Part shown: positions 1-10,370 of the stretch, piece by piece
Layout of the letters: each line of letters begins with the position of its first letter
Position numbering within the stretch: the first letter of the stretch is position 1
Assembly: GCF_001729485.1 (NCBI RefSeq)
Contig: NZ_CP017157.1
Span: 8,122,001 to 8,186,000, forward strand
Direction of reading: 5' to 3'
Origin: Streptomyces lydicus
GTDB lineage: Bacteria > Actinomycetota > Actinomycetes > Streptomycetales > Streptomycetaceae
DNA: 64,000 nucleotides
Position numbers and translations under genes: made by a program
Notes under the pieces: model-generated
What the model saw: only the letters and a program-made list of their open reading frames with translations
Told to the model about the DNA's origin: nothing
The model's database searches: none

Positions 1-93
1 CGGCGTTCCTCCGCTCCCCGGACTGAGCCGGCCCGCCCGGCCGGCACGGCCAGCACGGCCCGCTCGCCCTGCCGCCGCCCCGCCTCCCCCCGT

Positions 94-657
94 TCACAGA
101 CCGGGCGCCCCCCACACCGGGAACCACCGCGCCAGATCCTTCTCCACCGTCAGATCATCCCCGAGCATCGCCCGCACCTGGAGTTCCAGCGGGTTGTCGC
201 GCTTCTCGCCCGCGCCCTGCGCCGGTGCGAACGGGTAGAACGTGCCGCGCTTGTAGAGGTAGACCAGCGCCAGCGACCGCTGCCGGTCGTCGCGGAAGCC
301 GACCAGCGAACACAGCAGCTGCGGGCCGAAACCCGCTTCCTCCAGGGACGTGTTGACCGCGTGCAGGTCGTTGACCAGCCCCGCCACGTCCTCCGGCGGA
401 TGCCGGACGAGCAGCCAGGTGTAGCCGTAGGCGTCCTGGGTGAACTCCACCGAGCCGTCCAGCAGGGCCCGCGCCTCCTCCTGGATGCGCGCGAACGCCC
501 CGCCCTCGACGCTCGCGAAGCACACCGAGCCCAGCCCGGTGGCCTCGAACCCGGCCGCGGCCTGGAGCGTCACCGCCGCGGACGGCAGCGCGAAAAGCTG
601 GTCGAGATCGGGGCGTACCGGCTTGCTGCGGCCCAGGATGGCGTCCAGAAATCCCAT
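94..657 (-). CDS. pspAB: PspA-associated protein PspAB
   Basis: A 187-residue soluble protein that I recognise as the actinobacterial PspAB family, which accompanies the phage-shock (PspA) envelope-stress response. The N-terminus (MGFLDAILGRSKP) and the body from DLDQLFALPSAAVTLQ through GFGPQLLCSLVGF are typical of the family. I chose the ATG at 657 over an upstream GTG because the conserved N-terminus begins there and a GAGGAG ribosome site precedes it. It lies 69 bp downstream of htpX on the same strand, so the two are probably co-transcribed. The exact biochemical role is not known; an accessory or regulatory job in membrane stress is inferred from the family name and the htpX neighbour. 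Confidence 0.85.
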   Translation of the reverse strand: MGFLDAILGRSKPVRPDLDQLFALPSAAVTLQAAAGFEATGLGSVCFASVEGGAFARIQEEARALLDGSVEFTQDAYGYTWLLVRHPPEDVAGLVNDLHAVNTSLEEAGFGPQLLCSLVGFRDDRQRSLALVYLYKRGTFYPFAPAQGAGEKRDNPLELQVRAMLGDDLTVEKDLARWFPVWGAPGL

Positions 658-726
658 GCGCGACCCAACTCCTCGCTCATCACGGCACATTGATCATTTC
701 CGGCGCCCGGGCCGCCGTCCGCTCCC

Positions 727-1626
727 TCACGGCCGCCCCAGCTCCGCGGCTATCCGGCCGAGCTGCTCCAGCCGCTGCTCCAGCGTCGGGTGCGAGGACA
801 GCAGCTGGTTGAAGCTCTCCTTGTTGAACGCCGGAGCGAAGTAGAAGGCGTTGAACGGCTGGGCCTTGCGCAGGTCTTCGGTCGGGATCCGCGCGATCTG
901 ACCGGTGACCTTCGTCAGCGCGGCGGCCAGCGCCGAGGGCCGGCCGGTCAGCAGCGCGGCGGCCCGGTCGGCGGACAGCTCCCGGTAACGGGACAGCAGC
1001 CGGGTCAGCAGGAAGCTGATCGCGTAGACGACCACGCTGACGGCGGTGACGATGAGCACGGCGATGGCCGCGTTCTGGTCCCGGTTGTTGCGTCCGACGC
1101 CGCTCCACAGGGCGGCGCGGGTGATGATCCCGGCCAGCACGCCGAGGAAGGACGCGATCGTCATCACCGCGACATCGCGGTGCGCGACGTGCGAGAGCTC
1201 GTGGGCCAGCACCCCTTCCAGCTCCTCCGGCTCCAGCCGTCGGAGCAGCCCGGTCGTGGCGCAGACCATCGAGTTCTTCTGGTTACGGCCGGTCGCGAAG
1301 GCGTTCGGCACGTCCGACTCGGCGATCGCGACCCGCGGTTTGGGCATGTCGGCCAGCGCGCACAGCCGGTCCACGGCCCCGTGCAGCTCGGGTGCCTGCT
1401 CCGGCGTGACCTCGCGCGCACCCATGCTGAACGCCGCGATCCGGTCGCTGTACCAGAACTGCGCGACGAACAGGGCCCCGGCGATCAGCAGCACCACCAC
1501 CCAGGCGCCCTTGAGCAGCACCACCAGCACACTGACGACCACGACGTACAGCAGTCCGATGAGGAACATCGTCGTGACCATGCGCGACGTGAGCCCGCGG
1601 TCCGGGGCGAATCGGGTCTGTGCCAT
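727..1626 (-). CDS. htpX: Zinc metalloprotease HtpX (M48 family)
   Basis: A 299-residue integral membrane zinc protease that degrades damaged membrane proteins with its active site facing the cytoplasm. The zinc motif HELSH is near residue 142 within LAHELSHVAHRD, and the downstream glutamate region (ELSADRAAALL) supplies the third ligand. Two membrane segments lie near the N-terminus and two follow the HEXXH motif, as in HtpX. The start is the ATG at 1626, giving MAQTRFAPDRGLTSRM; longer in-frame readings add an arginine-rich extension unlike the family. It is followed by pspAB, a pairing that links proteolysis with the phage-shock response. Confidence 0.93.
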   Translation of the reverse strand: MAQTRFAPDRGLTSRMVTTMFLIGLLYVVVVSVLVVLLKGAWVVVLLIAGALFVAQFWYSDRIAAFSMGAREVTPEQAPELHGAVDRLCALADMPKPRVAIAESDVPNAFATGRNQKNSMVCATTGLLRRLEPEELEGVLAHELSHVAHRDVAVMTIASFLGVLAGIITRAALWSGVGRNNRDQNAAIAVLIVTAVSVVVYAISFLLTRLLSRYRELSADRAAALLTGRPSALAAALTKVTGQIARIPTEDLRKAQPFNAFYFAPAFNKESFNQLLSSHPTLEQRLEQLGRIAAELGRP

Positions 1627-1884
1627 GGCTCCTCCACACACACCGCACTTCGCGCAGCGCGACAGCCCGCTCGCGCGCCGGCCTCGCCCGGCGCGCCGCG
1701 TCCGCCACACTGCGCCGCTGCCCCGATTCTCCCTCTTCACGGCTATATACGGGGTAAAGCCGAGGCACCGGATGCCGAGCGCGTCGGCCGGCCCGTACGT
1801 CGCCCCCGAGGCCCCGCCCCGCAGAGCGCCCTCGGCGCGAGCCGCCCTGCGGGCCGGACCTCGGGGCAGCGCCGCCCCCGCGCC

Positions 1885-2784
1885 CTACGCGGCGTCCAGC
1901 TGCGCCGGCCCCTCCGTGACGATCCGCTCGAAGAGCGCGGTGTCGGCCGCGAAGACGGAATCGGCGATCGGCCAGTGCAGGACCAGCTCGTCGATGCCCA
2001 GCTCCGCGTGCCGGCCGGCGAAGTCGACGAAGGCGTCCATGGAGTCCAGCGGGCGGTCCGGCGTGAAGCCGGTCAGCATGATCTTCTGCAGCTCGGCGGC
2101 GTCCCGGCCCTGCTCGGCGCACGCCTTGGCGAGCCGTTCGAGCTGCCCGCGGACCGCCGCCAGCGACTCGGCCGGCGTACCGCCCGCGTTCGAGACCTTG
2201 GGGTCCCCGGTCGTCACCCACGCCTGGCCGTACCGGGCGGCGAGCTTCAGTCCGCGCGGGCCGGTGGCCGCCACCGCGAACGGCAGCCGCGGACGCTGCA
2301 CACAGCCGGGGATGTTGCGCGCCTCGTCCGCGGAGTAGTGCACGCCCTCGTACGTGACGGCGTCCTCGGTCAGCAGCCGGTCGAGCAGCCCCACGAACTC
2401 GCCGAAGCGGTCGGCCCGCTCGCGCGGCGACCATGCCTCCTGGCCGAGCGCGGTGGCGTCGAAGCCGTTGCCGCCGGCGCCGATGCCCAGCGTGACCCGG
2501 CCGTCGCTGATGTCGTCGAGCGAGATCAGCTCCTTGGCGAGGGTGACGGGGTGCCGGAAGTTCGGCGAGGTGACGAGGGTGCCCAGCCGCATCCGGGAGG
2601 TGGCGGCGGCGGCCGCGGTCAGCGTCGGGAGGGCGCCGAACCAGGTCTGTTCCCGAAAGGTCCGCCACGAGAGGTGGTCGTAGGTGTACGCGGCGTGGAG
2701 GCCCAGCTCCTCGGCGCGCTGCCACACCTCCCGTCCACCGTCGGACCAGCGGCGGACGGGGAGTATCACGGTGCTCAGTCGCAT
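1885..2784 (-). CDS. LLM-class (luciferase-like) F420/flavin-dependent oxidoreductase
   Basis: A 299-residue TIM-barrel protein of the bacterial luciferase-like superfamily. It begins MRLSTVILPVRRWSDGG and carries family segments such as YTYDHLSWRTF and LGIGAGGNGFDATALG, followed by the phosphate-binding region VAATGPRGLKLAARYG. In mycolic and filamentous actinobacteria most of these use coenzyme F420; the substrate cannot be read from sequence. The ATG at 2784 is chosen because upstream residues are low-complexity and arginine-rich. It is divergent from the HAD phosphatase, about 150 bp away, and monocistronic as far as can be seen. Confidence 0.85.
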   Translation of the reverse strand: MRLSTVILPVRRWSDGGREVWQRAEELGLHAAYTYDHLSWRTFREQTWFGALPTLTAAAAATSRMRLGTLVTSPNFRHPVTLAKELISLDDISDGRVTLGIGAGGNGFDATALGQEAWSPRERADRFGEFVGLLDRLLTEDAVTYEGVHYSADEARNIPGCVQRPRLPFAVAATGPRGLKLAARYGQAWVTTGDPKVSNAGGTPAESLAAVRGQLERLAKACAEQGRDAAELQKIMLTGFTPDRPLDSMDAFVDFAGRHAELGIDELVLHWPIADSVFAADTALFERIVTEGPAQLDAA

Positions 2785-2936
2785 GGGTCCGAGCGTACGG
2801 CCGTCCGGGCGCAAGGGGCGATCCGCCGGTATCCGCCGTTCCCGGCCGGTGCCCCGCGGCGGTTCGGCCCGGTTCGTTCGGCTCAAACGCGCAACCCACC
2901 GCACTCCTGTGCGCGGTGGTACGGGAAGATGGCCCC

Positions 2937-3866
2937 GTGACTGATGCCTCCGCCACCCCGCCCCGGGCGCCCGAACCGTCCGTTGCGCCCCGGCTGATCG
3001 CCACCGACCTCGACGGCACGCTGCTGCACGACGACAAGACGGTCTCCGACCGGACGATCGCCGCGCTCGCCGCCGCCGAGCGGGCCGGCATCGAGGTGTT
3101 CTTCGTCACCGGCCGCCCGGCCCGCTGGATGGGCGTGGTCAGCGATCATGTGCACGGTCACGGCCTGGCGATCTGCGCGAACGGCGCGGCCGTCGTCGAT
3201 CTGCACCGCGGCGGCCGCATCGTCGAGGTCAGCCCCCTGGAACGCACCATCGCGCTGGACGTCGTGGACGCGCTGCGCGACGCGGCGCCGGGCACCTCGT
3301 TCGCGGTCGAGCGCACCAGCGGCATCCACTACGAGCCGCAGTACCCGCCGCTCCTCCTGGACCCGGCCGCGGTCGTCGCGCCCGCCGAGAAGCTGCTGGC
3401 CGAGGACTTCGTGACGCCACCGGCCGCCACCGGGAGCGCCGGGGACGACGCCCCCGCGTTCCCCGACCAGCCCGTCATCAAGCTGCTCGCCCACCACCCC
3501 GACCTGGAGCCCGACGCGTTCCTCGCGCTGGCCCGTACGGTCGCGGGCCACCTCGCCTCCTTCACCCGCTCCAGCCCCACCGCGCTGCTGGAGATCAGCG
3601 GGCCCGGCGTCAGCAAGGCCGGCACCCTCGCGCACTGCTGCGCGGAGCGCGGCATCGCCCCGGAGGAGGTCGTGGCCTTCGGCGACATGCCGAACGACAT
3701 GGAGATGCTGGCCTGGGCCGGCACCTCGTACGCCATGGCCAACGCGCACCCCGAGGTGCTGGCGGCCACCACCGCCCGTACCGCCTCGAACAACGACGAC
3801 GGCGTCGCGGTCGTCATCGAGCAGCTCGTGCGGCGCTGCGACGAGGCGGCGAACCGCCCGCGCTGA
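2937..3866 (+). CDS. Cof-type HAD-superfamily phosphatase
   Basis: A 309-residue haloacid dehalogenase-like hydrolase of the Cof class, probably dephosphorylating small sugar- or cofactor-phosphates. Motif I is DLDGTLL (nucleophile Asp in IATDLDGTLLHDD, about residue 24), motif II is the threonine in FFVTGR, and motif IV is AFGDMPNDMEML near residue 250. The cap sits between motifs II and III as in C2B enzymes. I prefer the GTG at 2937, with a GGGAAG ribosome site about 10 bases upstream, over the GTG at 2916. It converges on the histidine kinase with only 13 bp between stop codons. Confidence 0.88.
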   Translation: MTDASATPPRAPEPSVAPRLIATDLDGTLLHDDKTVSDRTIAALAAAERAGIEVFFVTGRPARWMGVVSDHVHGHGLAICANGAAVVDLHRGGRIVEVSPLERTIALDVVDALRDAAPGTSFAVERTSGIHYEPQYPPLLLDPAAVVAPAEKLLAEDFVTPPAATGSAGDDAPAFPDQPVIKLLAHHPDLEPDAFLALARTVAGHLASFTRSSPTALLEISGPGVSKAGTLAHCCAERGIAPEEVVAFGDMPNDMEMLAWAGTSYAMANAHPEVLAATTARTASNNDDGVAVVIEQLVRRCDEAANRPR

Positions 3867-3879
3867 GCGGCCGCCGGCG

Positions 3880-5637
3880 CTACAGCGGCGCCTCCCAGGT
3901 CACCTTCGTCCCGCTGCCGTCCTCGCCCAGCCCCGGACCGTACGCACTGGCGCCGCCCAGCGACTCGGCGCGCTTGGCGAGATTGCGCAGACCGCTGCGC
4001 CGGCCGCCGTCCGGTATGCCGATGCCGTCGTCGGCGACGGTGAGCCGGACGCCGTCGGTGCCGTCCGGGAGGGTGACGGTGGCGTCGACGACGACCTCGA
4101 TCCGCGAGGCCCCGGCGTGCCGGAAGGCGTTCGACAGCGCCTCGCGCAGCGCGGCGATCAGGTTCTTGCCGGTCAGCTCGCCGACCCGGGCGTCGACCGG
4201 GCCGACGAAGGCGGCGGACGGCTGGAAGCCGAGCGGTACGGCGGCGGTGCCGATCTCCCGCAGTACCCGGGTCCGCAGGCCGGCCGGCGCCTCGGCCGGG
4301 CCCTGCTGCAGGGCGAAGATCGCGGTCCGGATCTCCTGGATGGTGACGTCCAGCTCGTCGACGGCCTTGCCGACGCCGCGCGCCACCTCCGGCACCACCG
4401 TCCTGCGCTGGGCGCTCTCCAGGATCATGCCGGTCGCGAACAGCCGTTGGATGACGAGGTCGTGCAGGTCACGGGCGATCCGGTCGCGGTCCTCGAAGAC
4501 CGCCAGCCGTTCCCGGTCGCGCTGGGCGTCGGCCAGCACCAGCGCCAGCGCGGCCTGCGCGGCGAACTGGGTGGCCAGCGTCCGCTCCGCGGCGGTGAAC
4601 GGGCGGGCGCCCCGGGACCGCGGGGTCGCCAGCGTGCCGAGGACCCGGCCGCCGCTCTTCAGCGGCAGCATCATGCTCGGCCCGAAGCGGGCGGCGACGT
4701 GCGTGACCATACGGGGGTCGGTGGCCGAGTCGTCCACGAACACCGGCTCACCGGCGAGGAGTTGTTCGGCCACCGGGCTGTCGGACGGGATGTGCGTGCC
4801 CAGGATCCCGGCGGGGTCGTCGGCGGACACCGCGACGATCTCCAGACCGCCCTCGTCGTCGGGCAGCAGCACGATGCCGGCCGCCGACTCGGCCAGCTTG
4901 CGGGCCTGCTCGGCGACCACCGCCAGTGCGTCGTCCACATCGCTGCCGGCGAGGAGTTCGGTGGTCACCGCCACCGAACCGTCGATCCACCGCTCCCGCT
5001 GCCGGGTCGCCGCGTACATCCGGGCGTTGCCGATCGCGATGCCGGCCTCGGTGGCCAGCACCCGCACCATGTGCAGGTCCTCCTCGCTGAACTCCCCGCC
5101 GCCGCGCTTCTCCGTCAGATAGAGGTTGCCGAAGATCTCCCCCTGCACCCGCACCGGCACCCCCAGGAACGTCCGCATCGGCGGGTGCCCCGGGGGGAAA
5201 CCGGCCGACCGCGGGTCCCGGGTGAGGTCGCCGAGGCGCAGCGGCTCGGGGTTGTGGATGAGCGCGCCGAGCAGGCCCTTGTGGCCGTCGGGCAGCGCCC
5301 CGATCCGCTCGTGCTCCCGCGCGGTCACGCCGTAGGTGACGAAGTCCGACAGCCCCTCGCGGGCGTCGTCGATGATCCCGATGGCGGCGTAGCGGGCGTC
5401 GGCCAGCTCCGCCGCGGTCTCCACGATCCGGTCGAGGGTGATGTGCAGGTCCAGGCCCGCGCCGACCGTCCGCATCGCCTCCAGCAGCTGCGGCACCCGC
5501 GCGGTCAGCTCCGAGGACAGCCCCCGCAGGCTGCGGGTGGCCTCGGTGGCGGCCTCCATCGGATCGGGGGCCGGGCCCGCGCCGCCGGCCCCGGGGGCCG
5601 GGGGCTCCGGGCGTGGGTTTCCTGCGGTGGCTGCCAT
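3880..5637 (-). CDS. Double-GAF sensor histidine kinase (HisKA_3 type)
   Basis: A soluble histidine kinase of 585 residues with two GAF domains (roughly 60-200 and 225-370), then a HisKA_3 dimerisation helix with the phospho-acceptor in RDLHDLVIQRLFATGM (His near 391), then an HATPase_c domain with N-box LREALSNAFRHAG and G-box VADDGIGIPDG. The layout resembles DevS/DosS and other NarL-partner kinases, so the ligand may be a gas, redox cofactor or cyclic nucleotide; no ligand residue can be assigned with confidence. No membrane segment is visible. No response regulator lies next to it, so it is an orphan kinase here. A GTG two codons upstream (5643) is an alternative start. Confidence 0.9.
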   Translation of the reverse strand: MAATAGNPRPEPPAPGAGGAGPAPDPMEAATEATRSLRGLSSELTARVPQLLEAMRTVGAGLDLHITLDRIVETAAELADARYAAIGIIDDAREGLSDFVTYGVTAREHERIGALPDGHKGLLGALIHNPEPLRLGDLTRDPRSAGFPPGHPPMRTFLGVPVRVQGEIFGNLYLTEKRGGGEFSEEDLHMVRVLATEAGIAIGNARMYAATRQRERWIDGSVAVTTELLAGSDVDDALAVVAEQARKLAESAAGIVLLPDDEGGLEIVAVSADDPAGILGTHIPSDSPVAEQLLAGEPVFVDDSATDPRMVTHVAARFGPSMMLPLKSGGRVLGTLATPRSRGARPFTAAERTLATQFAAQAALALVLADAQRDRERLAVFEDRDRIARDLHDLVIQRLFATGMILESAQRRTVVPEVARGVGKAVDELDVTIQEIRTAIFALQQGPAEAPAGLRTRVLREIGTAAVPLGFQPSAAFVGPVDARVGELTGKNLIAALREALSNAFRHAGASRIEVVVDATVTLPDGTDGVRLTVADDGIGIPDGGRRSGLRNLAKRAESLGGASAYGPGLGEDGSGTKVTWEAPL

Positions 5638-5729
5638 GCCCACGAGCCTAATAACCGGGCATTTGGGGGGCCATTTCTGCGGAGGTCAGGGAGCCGGCAC
5701 GTGGGCGCGCGCCGGGCCGGAGGGGCCTC

Positions 5730-8700
5730 TCACGCCGGCATCCGCACCGCGGTGTACGCCGCGTCCACCGCACGCTCGCGCTCCAGCATCCGCCGGAACG
5801 GCCCGTCGGCCGCGGCCAGCTCGGCGTGCCCGCCACGCTGCACCACCCGCCCGTGGTCCAGCACCAGCACCTCGTCGACCGCTTCCAGGCCGGTGAGGCG
5901 GTGGGTGATCAGCACCGTCGTGCGGCCCTCGGTCGCGGCGAGCAGATCGGCGGTCAGCGCGTCGGCGGTGGCCAGGTCGAGGTGCTCGGCGGGCTCGTCC
6001 AGGACCAGCACCGGGAAGTCCGCGAGCAGCGCACGGGCCAGCGCCAGCCGCTGGCGCTGCCCGCCGGACAGCCGGGCGCCGTGCTCGCCGACCATGGTGT
6101 CCAGGCCGTCGGGCAGCCCGCGTACCCAGTCGGCGAGCCGCGCCCGCTCCAGCGCGTCCCACAGGTCCCGGTCCTCGGTGCCGGCCGGGCCGTCGGCGCG
6201 GTTCCGGCGGGCGAGCCTGAGGTTCTCCCGCAGGGAACTGTCGAAGAGGTGGGCGTCCTGCGCGCACAGCCCCACCTGCCGCCGCACCGCGTCCCCGTCC
6301 AGGGCCCGGGCGTCCGTGCCCCCCAGGGAGTACGTCCCCGCCTCCTGGTCCAGGAAGCGCAGCAGCGTCTGTGCCAGCGTGGTCTTGCCGGAGCCCGACG
6401 GGCCGACGACGGCGAGCCGCCGGCCGGCCGTCAGGGTGAAGCCGACCGCGTCCAGCGCCGGCCGCGCCTGCCCGCTGTGGCGCGCGGTCAGATCCCGTAC
6501 GACCAGCGGGAACGGCACCTCGGGGGGCGTCGCGGGGGCGGCCGGTTCGCGTACCGGCGCGGGCGCGTCCAGCACCTCGAAGATCCGCTCGGCGGCCCGC
6601 CGGGTGCGCTGCCGGTACTGCACGGCGAGCGGCAGCCCGGTCACCGCCTCGAACGCGGCGAGCGGGGTGAGCACGACGACCGCCAGCGCCACCCCTTCCA
6701 GCCGGCCCGCATGCACCGCCTGGACGCCGGCCACCGCCGCCGCGGCCACCGTCAGTCCGCACAGCAGCGCCGACAGCCCGGCGCCGGCGCCGGCCACGGC
6801 GGCCGAGCGGGAGGCGATCCGGGTCAGCTCGCGGTCCGCCCGCCGCACCGACGCGGTACGGGCGGTGAGGGCGCCGGCCACCGTCAACTCGGCGGTGCCG
6901 GTGAGGACATCGAGCACGCGGGTGGCGAGCCGGCCACGGGCCGGCGCCAGTTGACGCTCGGTGCGCCGGGCCAGCGCGCCCGAGAGCGCGGGCACGCCCA
7001 CCCCCGCGAGCAGCAGCCCGCCGGCCAGGATCGCACCGGCCTCCGGCAGCAGCCACGCGGTGAAACCGACGGTGCCCACGCCGACCAGTACCGCCGCCCC
7101 GACGGGCAGCAGCCAGCGCAGGAAGTAGTCCTGCACGGCGTCGACATCGGCGACCAGACGGGAGAGCAGATCACCGCGGCGGCGCTCCGCGAGCCCGGCC
7201 GGCGCCAGCCGCTCCAGCCGGCGGTAGACGGCCACGCGTACGTCGGCGAGCATCCGGAAGACCGCGTCATGGGCGACCAGCCGCTCGGCGTACCGGAAGA
7301 CCGCCCGGCCGATGCCGAACGCCCTGGTCGCGGTCACCGCCACCATCAGATACAGCACCGGCGGCTGCTGCGCGGCCCGGGAGATCAGCCAGCCGGAGGT
7401 CGCCATCAGACCGACCGCGCTGCCCAGCGCGAGACTTCCGAGCAGCAGCGCCAGCGCGAAGCGCGCCCGGCGGGAGCGGGCCGTCCGCCGCAGCCGGCCG
7501 AGCGCGGACCCGGCGACCGCGGAGTCGTCCACCACGTCGGCGCCGGCCGGGGTCGCGGCGTCGGCGGTACCGGTCGCGGTACCCGGGTCCGCCGGGCGGG
7601 CGGCGGCAGCCGGTGCGACGCCCCGCTCCTCGGCGGTGGCCGGGCCCGCCAGCCGGACCACCCGGTCCGCCACCGCCAGCAGCGCCGGCCGGTGGACGAC
7701 CAGCAGGACGGTGCGGCCGGCCGCCAGCCGGCGGACCGCGGCGACGACGGCCTCCTCGGTCTCGCCGTCCAGGTTCGCGGTGGGCTCGTCCAGCAGCAGG
7801 ATCGGGCGGTCGGCGAGGAACGCGCGGGCGAGCGCGAGGCGCTGGCGCTGGCCGGCGGACAGCCCGGCGCCCGCTTCACCGAGCCGGGTCGCCATGCCGT
7901 CGGGGAGTGCGTCGACGAACTCCAGCGCACCGGCGTCGGCCAGGGCCGCGCGGACCTCGGCGTCCGTCGCGTCCGGCCGCGCCAGCCGTACGTTCTCGGC
8001 GAGCGTGCCGGCGAACAGGTGCGGGTGCTGCGGCACCCAGGCGATCCGCTGCCGCCAGCTGTCGGGGGAGAGGGACGCGATGTCCCGGCCGTCGACCAGC
8101 GCCCGCCCCTCGGACGGCGCGGTGAAGCCGAGCAGCACGTTCAGCAGCGTGGACTTGCCGGCGCCGGACGGCCCGACCAGGGCCACGGTCTCGCCGGGCC
8201 GGACCTCGAACGACGTCGCGGGCAACGAGTCGGCGCTCCGTCCCGGATGGCGGACCACCAGGTCCTCGACGGTCAGCGCGGTGCCGTCGGGCGCGGGCGC
8301 GGTACCGGCCGCGGGCAGCGGGGCCTCCAGGACGGCGAAGACCTCCTCGGCGGCCGCGAGCCCCTCGGCCGCCGCGTGGTACTGCGCGCCGACCTGCCGC
8401 AGCGGCAGATACGCCTCGGGCGCCAGGACCAGCACCGTCAGGCCGGTGGTGAGATCGAGTTCGCCGTGCACCAGCCGCATGCCGATGCCGACCGCCACCA
8501 GCGCCACCGAGAGGGTGGAGAGCAGCTCCAGCGCGAAGGAGGAGAGGAAGGCGATCCGCAGGGTGCGCAGGGTGGCGCGCCGGTAGTCGCCGGTGATGGC
8601 GCGGATGGCTTCCGCCTGGGCCTTGGCCCGGCCGAAGACCTTGAGGGTGGGCAACCCCTCGACCACATCGAGGAAGTGCCCCGACAGCCGCGCGAGCAGC

Positions 8701-9320
8701 CGCCACTGGCGGTCCATCCGCGACTGGGTGGCCCAGCCGATCAGGACCATGAACAGCGGGATCAGGGGGAGGGTCAGGACGATGGTCAGCGCCGAGATCC
8801 AGTCACCGGTCACGATCCGGGCGAGCACGGCAACCGGGACCACGACCGCCAGCCCGAGCTGCGGCAGATAGCGGGAGAAGTAGTCGTCCAGCGCGTCGAT
8901 GCCGCGGGTGGCGAGGGTGGTCAGCTCGCCGGTGCGCAGCTCCAGGTCGCGGGCGCCGGTCCCGTCGCCCGCGGCCGACGCGGTACGCGCCCCCGGGCCC
9001 AGCCGCGCCGCCCGCTCCACCAGCCGCATCCGCAGCTCGGACTTGGCCGCCGCACCGGCCCGGTGCGCGGCCAGCTCGGTGAGCCAGGCGACCAGACCGC
9101 GTCCGACGGAGACCGCGGCGAGCAGGGCGAGCGGGGTGGTCAGACCGCCGAGACCGAGATCGTGCTGAAAGGCACCGACCACGATCTCGGCGATCAGCAT
9201 CGCCTGGCCGACGACCAGGCCCGCGCCGGCGAGCCCGAGCACCACCACCGCGACGAGGAAGCCGCGGGTGGCGTGGGCGTAGCGGAGCAGACGCGGGTCG
9301 ACGGGTTTCACGTGAAACAT
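5730..9320 (-). CDS. cydCD: Fused CydD-CydC thiol-reductant ABC exporter
   Basis: A 1196-residue protein holding both halves of the heterodimeric ABC exporter that moves cysteine/glutathione-type thiols across the membrane and is needed to assemble cytochrome bd. Each half has a six-helix ABC membrane domain and an ATPase. Walker A motifs are GPSGAGKST (near 380) and GPSGSGKTT (near 975), with signatures LSAGQRQRL (near 488) and LSGGQRQRL (near 1085). Fusion of the two subunits is normal in Streptomyces. The gene follows cydB by 39 bp. Oddly, its first codons overlap a perfect parS site, giving MFHVKP at the N-terminus; a GTG inside the parS palindrome is a possible later start. Confidence 0.93.
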   Translation of the reverse strand: MFHVKPVDPRLLRYAHATRGFLVAVVVLGLAGAGLVVGQAMLIAEIVVGAFQHDLGLGGLTTPLALLAAVSVGRGLVAWLTELAAHRAGAAAKSELRMRLVERAARLGPGARTASAAGDGTGARDLELRTGELTTLATRGIDALDDYFSRYLPQLGLAVVVPVAVLARIVTGDWISALTIVLTLPLIPLFMVLIGWATQSRMDRQWRLLARLSGHFLDVVEGLPTLKVFGRAKAQAEAIRAITGDYRRATLRTLRIAFLSSFALELLSTLSVALVAVGIGMRLVHGELDLTTGLTVLVLAPEAYLPLRQVGAQYHAAAEGLAAAEEVFAVLEAPLPAAGTAPAPDGTALTVEDLVVRHPGRSADSLPATSFEVRPGETVALVGPSGAGKSTLLNVLLGFTAPSEGRALVDGRDIASLSPDSWRQRIAWVPQHPHLFAGTLAENVRLARPDATDAEVRAALADAGALEFVDALPDGMATRLGEAGAGLSAGQRQRLALARAFLADRPILLLDEPTANLDGETEEAVVAAVRRLAAGRTVLLVVHRPALLAVADRVVRLAGPATAEERGVAPAAAARPADPGTATGTADAATPAGADVVDDSAVAGSALGRLRRTARSRRARFALALLLGSLALGSAVGLMATSGWLISRAAQQPPVLYLMVAVTATRAFGIGRAVFRYAERLVAHDAVFRMLADVRVAVYRRLERLAPAGLAERRRGDLLSRLVADVDAVQDYFLRWLLPVGAAVLVGVGTVGFTAWLLPEAGAILAGGLLLAGVGVPALSGALARRTERQLAPARGRLATRVLDVLTGTAELTVAGALTARTASVRRADRELTRIASRSAAVAGAGAGLSALLCGLTVAAAAVAGVQAVHAGRLEGVALAVVVLTPLAAFEAVTGLPLAVQYRQRTRRAAERIFEVLDAPAPVREPAAPATPPEVPFPLVVRDLTARHSGQARPALDAVGFTLTAGRRLAVVGPSGSGKTTLAQTLLRFLDQEAGTYSLGGTDARALDGDAVRRQVGLCAQDAHLFDSSLRENLRLARRNRADGPAGTEDRDLWDALERARLADWVRGLPDGLDTMVGEHGARLSGGQRQRLALARALLADFPVLVLDEPAEHLDLATADALTADLLAATEGRTTVLITHRLTGLEAVDEVLVLDHGRVVQRGGHAELAAADGPFRRMLERERAVDAAYTAVRMPA
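9305..9318. other. parS centromere site 1 (exact), at cydCD start codon
   Basis: Exact 14-bp palindrome GTTTCACGTGAAAC, the ParB-binding site of Streptomyces and many other bacteria. It covers codons 1-6 of cydCD, so the site is translated as part of MFHVKP. ParB loading here would sit on the translation-start region of an operon-internal gene. Confidence 0.95.
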
Positions 9321-9359
9321 TCCATCCTGCCGAGGCCGCCCCGAGGGGCGGCGGTTCAG

Positions 9360-10361
<1,002 letters not shown>

Positions 10362-10370
10362 AGTCGCCTC

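Noticed and set aside
3..26. Possible C-terminal end of a plus-strand gene (reads AFLRSPD then stop)
   Set aside because: Too short to support; could be the tail of a gene outside the window.
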